Below are positions 31,542 through 39,482 of a stretch of DNA of 64,000 nt, piece by piece. The DNA is from Microlunatus soli (GTDB lineage: Bacteria > Actinomycetota > Actinomycetes > Propionibacteriales > Propionibacteriaceae). The stretch lies in NCBI RefSeq assembly GCF_900105385.1, contig NZ_LT629772.1, positions 6,510,001-6,574,000 of the forward strand, written 5' to 3'. The notes under the pieces are model-generated. The model was given only the letters and a program-made list of their open reading frames with translations. It made no database searches and had not been told where the DNA came from. The position numbers were made by a program, and so were the translations under genes. The first letter of the stretch is position 1, and every line of letters starts with the position of its first letter.

Positions 31542-32734
31542 CAGGCGTCCTTCCGATCGGTCATCAGCTCGACGAACCGGTCGAACAGGTAGGACGCGTC
31601 ATGCGGTCCGGCCGCAGCCTCCGGGTGGTACTGCACCGAGAACGCCTTCAACCTTCCTTGATCATCTGTGAGCTCCAGCCCCTCGACCACGTTGTCGTTC
31701 AGGCAGACGTGGCTGACCCGCACCGTGCCGTACCGGGTCTGGGTGTCCTGGCCGATCGGTGCGTCGACGGCGAAGCCGTGATTGTGTGCGGTGACCTCGA
31801 CCTTGCGGGTGCCGAGGTCCATCACCGGCTGATTGATGCCGTGGTGGCCGTAGGTCAGCTTGTAGGTGCCGAGCCCCAGGGCCCGACCGAACAGCTGGTT
31901 GCCGAAGCAGATCCCGAAGTACGGCAGCCCGGACTCCAGCGCCTGCTGCAGCAGCGCGATCTGCTCCTCGGCCGCCGATGGATCGCCGGGGCCGTTGGAG
32001 AAGAAGATGCCGTCGGCACCGATGGCCTGCAGATCGGCCGCCGTGGCGGTCGACGGGAGCACGTGGGTCTCGATGCCTCGTTCGGCCATCCGGTGCGGGG
32101 TCATCGACTTGATGCCCAGGTCGACCGCCGCCACCGTGAACCGCTTCGTGCCGATCGCCGGGATCACCTGCGGCTCGGCGATGGTGACATCGTCGGCCAG
32201 GTGGGCGCCACTCATCTGCGGCTGCTGCTTGACCTTCTCCAGCAGTCTGGCCGGATCGAGTTCGGTGCTGGAGATGCCGACCCGCATCGCGCCCCGCTCC
32301 CGCAGGTGCCGGGTCAGCGCCCGGGTGTCGATCCCGGCGATGCCGACGATGCCCTGATCCTCGAGCGCTGCGGACAGGCTGCGGCGGGACCGCCAGTTGC
32401 TGGGGATCCGGGCGGCGTCGCGGATGACGTAGCCGGCGACCCAGATCCGGCCCGACTCGTCGTCCTCGTCGTTCCAACCGGTGTTGCCGATGTGTGGCGC
32501 GGTGGCGACGACGACCTGACGGTGATAGCTGGGATCGGTGAGCGTCTCCTGGTATCCGGTCATGCCGGTCTGGAAGACCGCTTCGCCGAAGGTCTCTCCG
32601 GTGGCGCCGAAGCCGACACCGGTGAAGCTGCGACCGTCCTCCAGGACGAGGATGGCTTGGCGGGACGTTTCGGCCGAATCAGAGGAGGGATCCCGGAAAC
32701 GGGCAGAGTGTGGCGAGGGCGCAGAGTGCGACAT
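31541..32734 (-). CDS. carA: Carbamoyl-phosphate synthase small subunit
   Basis: 397 residues. The glutaminase subunit feeds ammonia to CarB. The N-terminal domain has [36 protein letters not shown]; the class I glutamine amidotransferase part has the nucleophile Cys in [16 protein letters not shown] and the His-Glu pair in [14 protein letters not shown]. It is now the first gene of the pyr operon, with a MarR gene diverging 151 bp upstream; pyrB, pyrC and pyrR, which normally precede it, are not in this window. Confidence 0.98.
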
Positions 32735-32872
32735 CTACCGTCCTTTCCTGCCTCACAGGACAGGTCTTAAAGGTTGGCATGTACGGCCCGAGCGTATCAG
32801 TGTTCCTGCCCTCCCCCGCACCAGCATGCCCGCGGAGCGAGCGCGTTCTCCGGTGACCGGCGGGTCACTGTC

Positions 32873-32878
32873 TAAGCT
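32873..32878 (+). promoter_or_regulatory. -10 element of a leaderless MarR gene
   Basis: TAAGCT ends 7 bp before the GTG at 32886, where a leaderless start would be. No convincing -35 or ribosome-binding site is visible, which supports the GTG as both transcript and translation start. Confidence 0.4.
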
Positions 32879-32885
32879 GAGCGCC

Positions 32886-33386
32886 GTGGGGACCGAGGAC
32901 CCGGCGCCGGCTGCTGCCCGAGCCGCTGCGACGACGGAGTTGGAACGCGAACTCAGCCTGCTGTTCCGCAGCGCCCGACATGTCTCGGCGCGGATGGCGG
33001 CCCGGATCCATCCCGAGCTCGATGCCCCCGGCTACGGGCTCCTGGTGGCGATCCTCGAGGCCCAGCCCAGCCAGCACGGCTCCGAGGAGGCCGGCGGCGT
33101 ACGGGCGGTCGAACTGGCCGGCCGGACCCGGCTGCACAAGTCGACCCTGAGCCGCAGCCTGGGCGATCTCGAACGCCTCGGCCTGGTCGCCCGGGTCCGT
33201 GATCCGCTGGACGCCCGAGCACGGCTGGTGACGCTGACCGAACGCGGCCGGACCGCAGTAGAGGATTCCAGGGAAGCGCGTCGCCAAGAGATGCTCCGCC
33301 GGCTTGATTCCTGGGACGCCGAGGATCTGTCCCAACTGGCAGCCCTGCTCGGCCGACTCAGCGCTTCCCTCTCCGCCGACGACTGA
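32886..33386 (+). CDS. MarR-family transcriptional regulator (first of two)
   Basis: 166 residues from GTG at 32886; an ATG at 32826 would add 20 residues but has no ribosome-binding site. The MarR winged helix is complete: RIHPELDAPGYGLLVAILEAQP, VRAVELAGRTRLHKSTLSRSLGDLERLGLVARVRDPLDARARLVTLTERGRTAV. It diverges from carA and precedes the second MarR gene and the exporter by 312 bp. A large inverted repeat lies between them. The ligand and targets are unknown. Confidence 0.88.
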   Translation: MGTEDPAPAAARAAATTELERELSLLFRSARHVSARMAARIHPELDAPGYGLLVAILEAQPSQHGSEEAGGVRAVELAGRTRLHKSTLSRSLGDLERLGLVARVRDPLDARARLVTLTERGRTAVEDSREARRQEMLRRLDSWDAEDLSQLAALLGRLSASLSADD

Positions 33387-33457
33387 GTCACCCGCCGCTC
33401 CGGGCCCCGAACGCGAACCGACAACCCCGCCGGCGGCCCGGCGCCAGATGGCAGCAG

Positions 33458-33511
33458 GTGTTGCGATATCGCCCCAGCCGATCCGAATTGCCGGGGGCGA
33501 TATCGCAACAC
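33458..33511. repeat. Perfect 18-bp inverted repeat with 18-bp spacer
   Basis: GTGTTGCGATATCGCCCC (33458-33475) and GGGGCGATATCGCAACAC (33494-33511) are exact reverse complements. Each arm also contains the 10-bp self-palindrome GCGATATCGC. It lies in the 312-bp gap between the two MarR genes, 72 bp past the first stop. It could act as a terminator, a REP-type element or a paired protein-binding site. Confidence 0.75.
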
Positions 33512-33634
33512 GAGCGACCATTTGGCCGGCTGACGCGGGATGCCGAGATCTCTCCGACGCCGACGTCCTGCGGTCTTCTCGGATGCAGGGGTGGGACTGA
33601 GCCCAAGCTGAGACCGTGATCTACGCCACCCGAT

Positions 33635-33690
33635 TTAGTTTCGCTAAGCAACGACATGAGGAATATAGTTGCTTTCAGCAACCAAAGGAG
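33635..33690 (+). promoter_or_regulatory. Two inverted repeats and ribosome-binding site before the second MarR gene
   Basis: TTAGTTTCGCTAA (33635-33647, 4-5-4) and GTTGCTTTCAGCAAC (33668-33682, 6-3-6) share a TTTC-A/GCTAAGCAA-like core and are 33 bp apart centre to centre (about three helix turns). AAAGGAG at 33684-33690 is the ribosome-binding site, 8 bp before the ATG at 33699, and chooses that start. These are good candidates for MarR operators controlling the MarR-exporter pair. Confidence 0.65.
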
Positions 33691-33698
33691 CACGGATC

Positions 33699-34283
33699 AT
33701 GGGACTCGATCGCGACCAGGCAGCGACCCTGCTGGAGTCGCTGGTGTCGCTGTCACGTACGACCCGCATCATCGCGCATCGCGATGCGGAGAAGAGCGTT
33801 TCGGGTACGCCGATCGCCCTGCTGCACTTCGTCCGCGACGCCGATCCCCGACTCGGCGACCTGGCGGAGAAGCTGCAGGTCAAGCCGTCGGTCGCATCCC
33901 GCGCGGTGGCCGCTCTGGAGTCCGACGGGCTCGTGGTCCGAGTCCCCGACCCCGATGACGCACGGGCCTGCCGGGTGCATCTGACCGACACCGGCCGAGC
34001 ACACCTGCAGCGACGCCAGGACCGCGCCCTCGACCTGGTCAGCCAGGCGTTCGCCGACTGGTCGACCGAGGACGCGGCACAGTCGGTCCGGTTGCTCCAA
34101 CGCCTGGAGGAATCGGTGGTCACCTGGGTCAACCAGATGCGACTCGCGGACGACAAGGGAATCGATCCGCTCGCCGCCCCGGACATCCGCCCGACAACGC
34201 CGCCCGCCGACGGCGTACCTCCCGACGATTCTGAGATCCCCGCCTCCACCTCACGCACTGCATTGGAGAAGACAACAGCATGA
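33699..34283 (+). CDS. MarR-family regulator of the adjacent exporter
   Basis: 194 residues from ATG 33699 (MGLDRDQAATLLES), chosen for the AAAGGAG upstream. The winged helix is clear: GTPIALLHFVRDADPRLGDLAEKLQVKPSVASRAVAALESDGLVVRVPDPDDARACRVHLTDTGRAHL. A Pro/Ser/Thr-rich C-terminal tail follows the dimerisation helices. The stop overlaps the exporter start by 4 bp (ATGA), so regulator and exporter are made together. This is the usual MarR-DHA2 layout in which the pumped drug or metabolite relieves repression. Confidence 0.9.
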   Translation: MGLDRDQAATLLESLVSLSRTTRIIAHRDAEKSVSGTPIALLHFVRDADPRLGDLAEKLQVKPSVASRAVAALESDGLVVRVPDPDDARACRVHLTDTGRAHLQRRQDRALDLVSQAFADWSTEDAAQSVRLLQRLEESVVTWVNQMRLADDKGIDPLAAPDIRPTTPPADGVPPDDSEIPASTSRTALEKTTA

Positions 34284-36580
34284 GCACCGCTGTCGCGGAA
34301 CGCAGTCCTTCCCCCGATCCCACGCCCTCAAACGGGCACCAGGCGGGCGAAGAACTGTCGCACAAGGAGATCCTGGAGGTGATGACCGGCCTACTGGCCG
34401 CGTTGTTCACCGCTCTGATCTCGTCCACCATCGTGTCGACAGCGCTGCCGACGATCATGAGCGACCTGCACGGCACGCAGCGTCAATACACCTGGGTGAT
34501 CACCGCATCGCTGTTGGCGATGACCATCTCCACCCCGATCATGGGCAAGCTGTCGGACCTGTTCAACAAGAAGTTGTTGATCCAGTTCTCCATCGTGCTG
34601 TTCGTCGCCGGCTCGGTCTTCGCCGGGTTCTCCACCGAGATCTGGCAGATGATGGTCGGTCGCGCGGCCCAGGGCATCGCCATGGGCGGGCTGACCGCTC
34701 TCACCCAGTCGATCATGGGCACGATCATCGCGCCGCGGCAACGGGGTCGCTACAGCGGCTACATGGGTGCGGTGATGGCCGTCGCCACTGTCTCCGGCCC
34801 GCTGCTCGGTGGCGTGATCACCGACAATCTCGACTGGCGCTGGTGCTTCTTCGTCTGTGTCCCGCTGGCCGTGATCGCGTTGATCCTGCTGCAGGTCACC
34901 CTGCACCTGCCGGCGTTGACCAAGCGCAAGGTCAAGATCGACTACTTCGGCGCACTGTTCCTGGCGATCGCCGCTGCCGCGCCGATGCTCTGGGTCACCT
35001 TCGCCGGCAAGGACTACGACTGGATCTCCTGGCAGTCCGGTGTCTTCCTGCTCGCCTTCCTTGCCGCGGCAGGGATCGCGGTGGCGATCGAGCTCAACCA
35101 CTCCGAGCCGATCGTGCCGATCAAGGTGCTGCGCAACAGCACCACCGCGTTGATGATCATCGCCGGGATGGCGGTCGGTGTCGCGATGTTCGGCAGCGGC
35201 ACCTTCCTGACCCAGTACTTCCAGCTGGCCGGTGGACACTCCCCGACCAAGGCCGGCCTGATGACGATCCCGATGATCTTGGCCCAGCTGCTCAGCTCGG
35301 TGATCGGTGGACAGCTGGTCAGCCGGACCGGACGGTGGAAGCCGATCATGGTGATCGGCACCGTCCTGGTGATGGGCGGCATGGGCACCCTCGGCCTGAC
35401 CCTGGACAGTGACACGCCCTACTGGCAGGTCGCCATCTGGATGGCCGTCGCCGGTATCGGCATCGGCGCGCTGGTACAGAACATCGTGCTCGCCGTTCAG
35501 AACACCGTCGACGTCAAGGACATCGGTGCCTCCTCGGCGACGATCTCGTTCTTCCGCTCCCTCGGCGGCGCGGTCGGTGTCTCGGTGCTGGGTGCGGTGC
35601 TGGCCGACAATGTCGAGACCAAGACACTGGACGGGATCCGCTCCCTGCCGGCGGCGCTGCAGGGCGTGGCGGCCAAGCTGCTCGGTGGCAGCGGCGGCGG
35701 CGATCTCGACCTGTCCGCCCTGCCCGATCCGATCGAGAACGTGGTCCGGCACGCCTACGGCGACACCTTCGGGACACTGTTCCTGATCGCCGGCATCATC
35801 GCGATCGCGGCGTTCATCGCGGTGCTGCTGGTCCGCGAGGTCCCGCTGCGGACCACCGTGTCGATGCAGTCGCCCGCTGACTCCGGTGATGCGGCCGCTG
35901 TCGATCCGCAGGCCGCGACCGCCCCGGCGGCGGTCGCCGCCGCCGAACAGGCCGTCGATCTGGTCAGCAGGCCGACCCCGGCCACGACCAACGGGTCGGC
36001 ATCCGGTGAGCCGGTTGTCAACGCCGCGAGCCTGACAACCAACGGCCGGTCGCCGGACCAGACCAACGGGGCCCAGTCCGCGGACGCCTTCGACGATGCG
36101 CTGCTGGACGATCCGGCTGGCCGCCGTTCGGTGGCCGCACTGGACGTCCTCACCGCGGCCCAGGAACGGGTCCGGCAGTACGACGCCGGCTTCCGCGACA
36201 GCCTCAATCAGGTCGCGGTCCGGTTGGACACGGTGTCGCATGAGGTGGATGCCGCGATGGGTGGCTTCCACCGTGAGCTGCAGGCGATCCGGGAGGACCT
36301 GATGCAGGCCAAGCCGGGGTCGGCCGAGCCGCAACCCGACGGTGCCGGTGGCAGTGAACTTCGACAGTACGAGTACAACCTGCTGTTGGACAGCCAGCAG
36401 ACCGCCGAACGGGTGACGGCGAGTGCCCGCGGAGATGCCGATCGGATCATCTCCGATGCCGAGAAGCAGCGGGCCGATCTGGAGCGGCGGATCGAGCAGC
36501 TCCGGGAGGTCGAACGCGAGCTGTCGGCTCGGGTCAGCGGCCAACTGGCGGCCACCGACGAACGCAGCACCGACGGCTGA
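34280..36580 (+). CDS. DHA2-family MFS exporter with a C-terminal DivIVA-like coiled coil
   Basis: 766 residues; DHA2 (EmrB/QacA) pumps are usually about 500. The transport part (residues about 30-525, 14 helices) has ALFTALISSTIVSTALPTI, GRAAQGIAMGGLTAL, and motif C GPLLGGVITDNLDWRW. From about residue 529 a 240-residue cytoplasmic tail follows: an Ala/Thr/Asn-rich linker, a helical stretch (DVLTAAQERVRQYDAGFRDSL) and residues about 700-755 (LLLDSQQTAERVTASARG, then DADRIISDAEKQ) that read like the coiled coil of DivIVA-type proteins. It probably exports a toxic compound; the tail may tether it or cause clustering at a pole or septum (inference). It is coupled to the MarR gene. Confidence 0.85.
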   Translation: MSTAVAERSPSPDPTPSNGHQAGEELSHKEILEVMTGLLAALFTALISSTIVSTALPTIMSDLHGTQRQYTWVITASLLAMTISTPIMGKLSDLFNKKLLIQFSIVLFVAGSVFAGFSTEIWQMMVGRAAQGIAMGGLTALTQSIMGTIIAPRQRGRYSGYMGAVMAVATVSGPLLGGVITDNLDWRWCFFVCVPLAVIALILLQVTLHLPALTKRKVKIDYFGALFLAIAAAAPMLWVTFAGKDYDWISWQSGVFLLAFLAAAGIAVAIELNHSEPIVPIKVLRNSTTALMIIAGMAVGVAMFGSGTFLTQYFQLAGGHSPTKAGLMTIPMILAQLLSSVIGGQLVSRTGRWKPIMVIGTVLVMGGMGTLGLTLDSDTPYWQVAIWMAVAGIGIGALVQNIVLAVQNTVDVKDIGASSATISFFRSLGGAVGVSVLGAVLADNVETKTLDGIRSLPAALQGVAAKLLGGSGGGDLDLSALPDPIENVVRHAYGDTFGTLFLIAGIIAIAAFIAVLLVREVPLRTTVSMQSPADSGDAAAVDPQAATAPAAVAAAEQAVDLVSRPTPATTNGSASGEPVVNAASLTTNGRSPDQTNGAQSADAFDDALLDDPAGRRSVAALDVLTAAQERVRQYDAGFRDSLNQVAVRLDTVSHEVDAAMGGFHRELQAIREDLMQAKPGSAEPQPDGAGGSELRQYEYNLLLDSQQTAERVTASARGDADRIISDAEKQRADLERRIEQLREVERELSARVSGQLAATDERSTDG

Positions 36581-36624
36581 TCCCACGGCGGCCGGCTGAC
36601 CGAGTCAGCCGAGTCCGGGAGGAG

Positions 36625-36670
36625 CGAAGAGCTCAGCCGCACCGGCTATCCGGTGCGGCTGAGCTCTTCG
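36625..36670. terminator. Bidirectional terminator between exporter and nusB
   Basis: A perfect 21-bp stem (36625-36645 with 36650-36670) closes a 4-base CTAT loop, in the space between two convergent genes. There is no T-tract, as is common for actinobacterial hairpin terminators. Confidence 0.85.
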
Positions 36671-36690
36671 CGTTCCAGGTCGGTGCTTGG

Positions 36691-37149
36691 TCAGTCCGTG
36701 GGTCGCAGCTTGTCGGTGAGGATGGCGCCGAGCAGCCCGTTGACATAGCTCGGCGATTCGTCGGTGGACAACTCCCCGACCAGTTCGACGGCCTCCGAGA
36801 CCGCGACGGCGTCGGGCACGTCGGCGACGTGATCGATCTCGTACACCGCGATCCGGATGGCGGCCCGGTCCACCCGCGGCATCCGGGGCAGCGACCACCC
36901 GGCGGCCAGATGGGCGGTGATCCGGCCGTCCAGCTCGGGGCGGTGTTCCTCGACCCCGCGGACCAGCTGGGCCGTGTAGTCACGGACCGGTGGATCGGCG
37001 TCGGCGGTCCGCTCGGCCAGGGTTTCGATCGCCGTCCGGCCCCGCAGCTCCGCCTCGAACAGGATGTCCAACGCACGCTTACGCGCCTTGGTCCGAGTGG
37101 ACCGGGTGCGACCCGACGTGTCCGGGCCGCGCGAGGGTTGCGCCGACAC
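36691..37149 (-). CDS. nusB: Transcription antitermination factor NusB
   Basis: 152 residues. It is an all-helical protein that binds boxA RNA with NusE (ribosomal S10) during rRNA antitermination. ARKRALDILFEAELRGRTAIETLAE, RDYTAQLVRGVEEH, LPRMPRVDRAAIRIAVYEI and AVSEAVELVGELSTDESPSYVNGLLG are the standard family blocks. It starts 6 bp after efp. Its downstream partner is normally bldD/pyrR; here a strong terminator and the convergent exporter follow. Confidence 0.96.
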   Translation of the reverse strand: MSAQPSRGPDTSGRTRSTRTKARKRALDILFEAELRGRTAIETLAERTADADPPVRDYTAQLVRGVEEHRPELDGRITAHLAAGWSLPRMPRVDRAAIRIAVYEIDHVADVPDAVAVSEAVELVGELSTDESPSYVNGLLGAILTDKLRPTD

Positions 37150-37155
37150 GTTGCG

Positions 37156-37719
37156 TCAGCTGCCGATCCGGCCGAGGTACTCGCCGGTCCGGGTGTCGAC
37201 CTTGACCTTCTCGCCGGTGGTCAGGAACAGCGGCACCTGGATCTGCAGCCCGGTCTGGACGGTGGCCGGCTTGGTGCCGCCGGAGCTCCGGTCGCCCTGC
37301 AGCCCCGGCTCGGTGTAGGTGACCTCGAGCTCGACCGAGGCCGGCAGATCGATGTAGAGCGGATTTTCCTCGTGCAGGGCGACGGTGACCAACTGCTCCT
37401 CGAGCAGGTAGTTCTTCGCATCGCCGACGACGTTCTCCTCCAGGCTCAACTGGTCATAGGTCTGGGTGTCCATGAACACCCAGCTGGAGCCGTCGAAGTA
37501 GAGGTACTGCATCTCCCGCCGGTCGACCTGGGCGTCGGCGACCTTGGTGTCGGAGTTGAAGGTCTTGTCCACGACCTTGCCGGACAGCACGGCCTTCAGC
37601 TTGGTCCGGACCACGGTGTTGCCCTTGCCGGGCTTGTGATGCTGGAACCAGATCACGGTCCAGAGCTGGCCGTCGAGGTCGAGCACGGTGCCGTTCTTCA
37701 GATCGTTGGTCGAGATCAC
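37156..37719 (-). CDS. efp: Translation elongation factor P
   Basis: 187 residues, three beta-barrel domains. It rescues ribosomes stalled on proline runs. The tip loop is [17 protein letters not shown] with Lys32 at the tip; actinobacterial EF-P uses this Lys within a Pro-containing loop without the modifications seen in E. coli. Most relatives have PGKGPAF or PGKGGAF, so the GNTV after the tip is a slight variant. It precedes nusB by 6 bp. The 191-bp upstream region holds the promoter (TAAACT is visible on the minus strand near 37846). Confidence 0.96.
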   Translation of the reverse strand: MISTNDLKNGTVLDLDGQLWTVIWFQHHKPGKGNTVVRTKLKAVLSGKVVDKTFNSDTKVADAQVDRREMQYLYFDGSSWVFMDTQTYDQLSLEENVVGDAKNYLLEEQLVTVALHEENPLYIDLPASVELEVTYTEPGLQGDRSSGGTKPATVQTGLQIQVPLFLTTGEKVKVDTRTGEYLGRIGS

Positions 37720-37910
37720 CCGCGTTACCCTTCGTGTCTTCGCTCCACGGAGCCCCCGGGCAGCTGCCTCGGGTCGTCGGCCGGTGGAAGCCGTGTGTTC
37801 TGCACTTGTCGAATGTGCGAGCCCGGTCGGTCGGGCGGCCCCAGTTTAACCGGAAGACCGCTTCCAACCCGAAGCCGACGGCTGCCGGCGGCTGCCGCGC
37901 CCGGATCGGG

Positions 37911-38303
37911 CTACCGGGTGAGCCCCTCGACGGCGGCCTTCGCCTCGGCAAGACCGACGCCCGTCAGCTCCCGGTACACCTTGATCGCGCGGATCTTCTT
38001 ACCCTCCCGGACCAACCGGAGCACCTCGTCCAGACGCGGATCGGGGCCGAACCGAGGCTGTCGCCGGTTCGCGTATTGGGGGTAACCGACGAAGGAGATG
38101 TCGTCCGGATTCTGCGCGCTCGGGTTCTGCACCGCCGGGGGTGTTCCCGGAGCGGGTTGCTGCTGCGCCAGGGCGGAGTCCAGCCTGGATTCCAACTGCC
38201 GCAGCCGCTCCTGCTGAACGCGGACCGCCCGACGCTGCCGGCCGGCGACCGCGATCGCCACCAGCACTGCACCTGCCGTCACTGCGACGAGCACCCAATC
38301 CAT
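37911..38303 (-). CDS. Membrane-anchored protein with ribosomal L7/L12 C-terminal-like domain
   Basis: The ATG at 38303 (MDWVLVAVTAGAVLVAIAVAG) gives 130 residues. One N-terminal membrane helix is followed by a short Arg/Gln coiled segment, a Pro/Ala/Gln-rich linker, and RLDEVLRLVREGKKIRAIKVYRELTGVGLAEAKAAVEGL, the fold and motif of the L7/L12 C-terminal domain (compare GLKEAKELV in the ribosomal protein). Such membrane-tethered copies are common in actinobacteria and have no assigned role. It sits upstream of efp on the same strand. Confidence 0.75.
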   Translation of the reverse strand: MDWVLVAVTAGAVLVAIAVAGRQRRAVRVQQERLRQLESRLDSALAQQQPAPGTPPAVQNPSAQNPDDISFVGYPQYANRRQPRFGPDPRLDEVLRLVREGKKIRAIKVYRELTGVGLAEAKAAVEGLTR

Positions 38304-38387
38304 GGGCCCGACCTTACCGCCGAACGCACCCGGTCGGCCCTCACCGCGATGGAGCATGGCGGGCGATCACGGACGGGGCTGAGCCGG

Positions 38388-38393
38388 TAGCGT
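38388..38393 (+). promoter_or_regulatory. -10 element of a predicted leaderless GNAT gene
   Basis: TAGCGT is 7 bp before the GTG at 38401, the spacing for a leaderless transcript; no ribosome-binding site is seen. The same hexamer is the -10 of the HisD-like operon. There is no good -35. Confidence 0.4.
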
Positions 38394-38400
38394 TCGGCAG

Positions 38401-39021
38401 GTGATCCGCACCGAGTTCCTGGCCAAACAGCCGACCCTGAAGACCGCGCGCACCCAACTGGTGCCGATGGGTCCACGGTTCGGACCGCAGCTGTGGCGAT
38501 CGCTGCAGAATCACGACACCGACAAGCTGACCGGCACCCATGGCACCTTCACCGAGGACCAGGTCCGCAAACATCTGGAGAATCTGCCTGGCCGCTCCGA
38601 CCGCGCCGACTGGGCGATCATCCGCAACGACGACAGCAGCTATCTGGGCGAGGTCGTGCTCAATGATCTTGATGCCGATAACGAGAGCATGAACTACCGG
38701 ATCAGCCTGCGCGGACTCGACGTCGCCGGCCAGGGCTATGGCACCGAGGCCGGTGAAGCAGTGATCAACTTCGGCCTCGGACTGGTCGGCCTGCACCGGA
38801 TCAGTCTCGGCGTCTACGCCTTCAACGAACGGGCGATCAGGTCCTACACCAAGCTCGGCTTCGAGACCGAGGGCGTGCTGCGGCATGCGCTGCACTGGGA
38901 CGGCCAGTGGTACGACCAGATCCTGATGGCCAAGCTCGCCCCCGGTGCGCTGGACGACGATCCGCCGACGACAACCGACCCGGCTGCGACAACCGATCCG
39001 GGAGCCGAAGGGGTGCATTGA
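38401..39021 (+). CDS. GNAT-family N-acetyltransferase (RimJ-type)
   Basis: 206 residues from GTG 38401. It is a RimJ/RimL-like acetyltransferase: LKTARTQLVPMGPRFGPQLW start, WAIIRNDDSSYLGEVVLNDLD, the acetyl-CoA loop GLDVAGQGYGTEAGEAVINFG (Q-x-x-G-x-G/A form), and LHRISLGVYAFNERAIRSYTKLGFETEGVLR. Family members acetylate protein N-termini or small amines. The Asp/Thr/Pro-rich tail after residue 180 is not conserved. It is transcribed divergently from the L7/L12-like gene. The substrate is unknown. Confidence 0.9.
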   Translation: MIRTEFLAKQPTLKTARTQLVPMGPRFGPQLWRSLQNHDTDKLTGTHGTFTEDQVRKHLENLPGRSDRADWAIIRNDDSSYLGEVVLNDLDADNESMNYRISLRGLDVAGQGYGTEAGEAVINFGLGLVGLHRISLGVYAFNERAIRSYTKLGFETEGVLRHALHWDGQWYDQILMAKLAPGALDDDPPTTTDPAATTDPGAEGVH

Positions 39022-39068
39022 CGCCGCAGATGGGCGATCCTGGTCGGATACTGCCAGGAGGTGGAATC

Positions 39069-39464
39069 ATGGGCGACTCCACGGTCGAATCGGTTCTGGT
39101 GCGCTACATCGTCGACGACGTCGATGCCGCTATCGACTTCTACACCGGACTGCTCGGTTTTGCGGTCCAGATGCATCCGGCGCCGGGGTTCGCGATCGTC
39201 ACCCGCGGCGCCCTCCGACTCGCATTGTCGGCTCCCGGTGGTTCCGGCGGTGGCGGTCAGGCGATGCCGGACGGAACGGTGCCGATGCCGGGCGGCTGGA
39301 ACAGGTTCAGCCTCGAGGTCACCGATCTGCAGGCCGAGGTCGAGCGACTGCGCGATGCCGGCGCGGAGTTCCGCAATGACATCGTCGCCGGGGTCGGCGG
39401 CCAGCAGATCCTGGTGCAGGATCCGGCAGGCAATCCGGTGGAACTGTTCGAGCCGGGGCGCTGA
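39069..39464 (+). CDS. VOC-superfamily (glyoxalase/bleomycin-resistance-like) protein
   Basis: 131 residues from ATG 39069 with a strong AGGAGGTGG just upstream. The two beta-alpha-beta-beta-beta modules are visible: VLVRYIVDDVDAAIDFYTGLLGF with LRLALS, and NRFSLEVTDLQAEVERLRDAG with QILVQDPAGNPVELFEPGR, whose Glu is the usual metal ligand. Function may be metal-dependent isomerisation, ring-cleavage or drug binding; it cannot be narrowed from sequence. It converges with the beta-helix gene, 18 bp away. Confidence 0.88.
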   Translation: MGDSTVESVLVRYIVDDVDAAIDFYTGLLGFAVQMHPAPGFAIVTRGALRLALSAPGGSGGGGQAMPDGTVPMPGGWNRFSLEVTDLQAEVERLRDAGAEFRNDIVAGVGGQQILVQDPAGNPVELFEPGR

Positions 39465-39482
39465 ACGACGACCTCGGTCGGC

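Noticed and set aside
32735-32885. PyrR-binding attenuator upstream of carA
   Set aside because: I see no anti-terminator/terminator pair or recognisable PyrR-binding loop in these 151 bp.
36625-36670. Mobile-element inverted repeat
   Set aside because: The 21-bp stem has a 4-base loop between convergent genes, which fits a terminator better; no transposase is present.
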